This document shows positions 14,286 to 14,453 of a DNA stretch of 14,453 bases, piece after piece; within the stretch, counting starts at the first letter, position 1; each line of letters starts with the position of its first letter. The translations under genes and the position numbers were made by a program. The stretch covers positions 1 through 14,453 of the forward strand of contig JAKDKI010000021.1 of NCBI GenBank assembly GCA_030453435.1, in the 5' to 3' direction. The DNA is from Kocuria sp. GTDB taxonomy: Bacteria; Actinomycetota; Actinomycetes; Actinomycetales; Micrococcaceae. The notes under the pieces are model-generated. The model did not search any database and was not told where the DNA came from. It was given only the letters and a program-made list of their open reading frames with translations.

Positions 14286-14453
14286 TGGAGTTCGCATCAC
14301 GCGCGGCGGAGTTTCGCCCTTCGCCGGTCCGCGCCGTCTTCGAAACCGCCATGGACCCGTCCGTTGTGTCGCTGGCCGGCGGCAACCCGGACCTGTCGGT
14401 GTTGCCGGGCGGGGACATCGGTGCCTTGGCCTCGTCCCTGTTGGCCGAACGCG
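14285..14453 (+). CDS. PLP-dependent aminotransferase, N-terminal part (AruH-like), cut by window end
   Basis: Fifty-six codons are visible, starting at the ATG that overlaps the ureohydrolase TAA. The N-terminus (SPVRAVFETAMDP, then VVSLAGGNPDLSVLP) has the typical opening of class I/II aminotransferases of the AruH/LysN/Kat group. There is no winged-helix domain ahead of it, so it is not a MocR regulator. A GAGGGGG ribosome site lies just upstream. With the AruI-like decarboxylase and the ureohydrolase next to it, arginine transamination is a reasonable inference. The catalytic lysine lies outside the window. Confidence 0.75.
   Translation, partial: MEFASRAAEFRPSPVRAVFETAMDPSVVSLAGGNPDLSVLPGGDIGALASSLLAER

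Noticed and set aside
14285..14453. MocR-type regulator instead of an aminotransferase
   Set aside because: The protein starts directly with the aminotransferase N-terminus and has no winged-helix domain ahead of it.

Overview
The window is high-GC DNA with tightly packed genes, GTG starts and several apparently leaderless TAnnnT promoters. It also has a two-component operon ending in a DUF4097 protein and an EtaA-like monooxygenase. Together these point to a Gram-positive actinobacterium, most likely in the Micrococcales (a Kocuria/Arthrobacter-type organism). That placement is inference from gene content and base composition, not from a marker gene.

Left part (1-5118). The first ~54 bases look like the end of an IS481-type insertion sequence lying mostly outside the window. 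An MFS permease follows on the minus strand. Next comes a compact minus-strand operon, read right to left: sensor histidine kinase, LuxR-type response regulator, membrane-anchored DUF4097 protein. It ends in a strong hairpin terminator at 1408-1448. The set resembles a Lia-like envelope-stress module.

Middle (5119-9979). A plus-strand acyltransferase-3 membrane enzyme has a leaderless promoter with an inverted repeat over its -10 box. It converges on, and overlaps by 44 bp, an 837-residue minus-strand fusion of an EtaA-like Baeyer-Villiger monooxygenase and an alpha/beta hydrolase. A small unrecognised gene lies just upstream of the fusion. The gene-free stretch 9545-9979 is mostly occupied, in its right half, by five copies of a ~20-bp repeat in two orientations, two of which bracket an imperfect hairpin.

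Right part (9980-14453). Two divergent gene pairs form what looks like an arginine (or related guanidino compound) catabolic locus. On the minus strand are a sodium:solute symporter and a ThDP-dependent 2-oxoacid decarboxylase resembling 2-ketoarginine decarboxylase AruI, coupled by a GTGA overlap. On the plus strand are an agmatinase/guanidinobutyrase-family ureohydrolase and the start of a PLP aminotransferase (AruH-like), coupled by a TAATG overlap. The proposed route is uptake, transamination to 2-ketoarginine, decarboxylation to 4-guanidinobutanal, oxidation by a dehydrogenase not seen here, and hydrolysis of 4-guanidinobutyrate to GABA and urea.

I saw no tRNA, rRNA, CRISPR array or phage genes. 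The least ordinary items are the monooxygenase-hydrolase fusion and the repeat cluster at 9759-9948.
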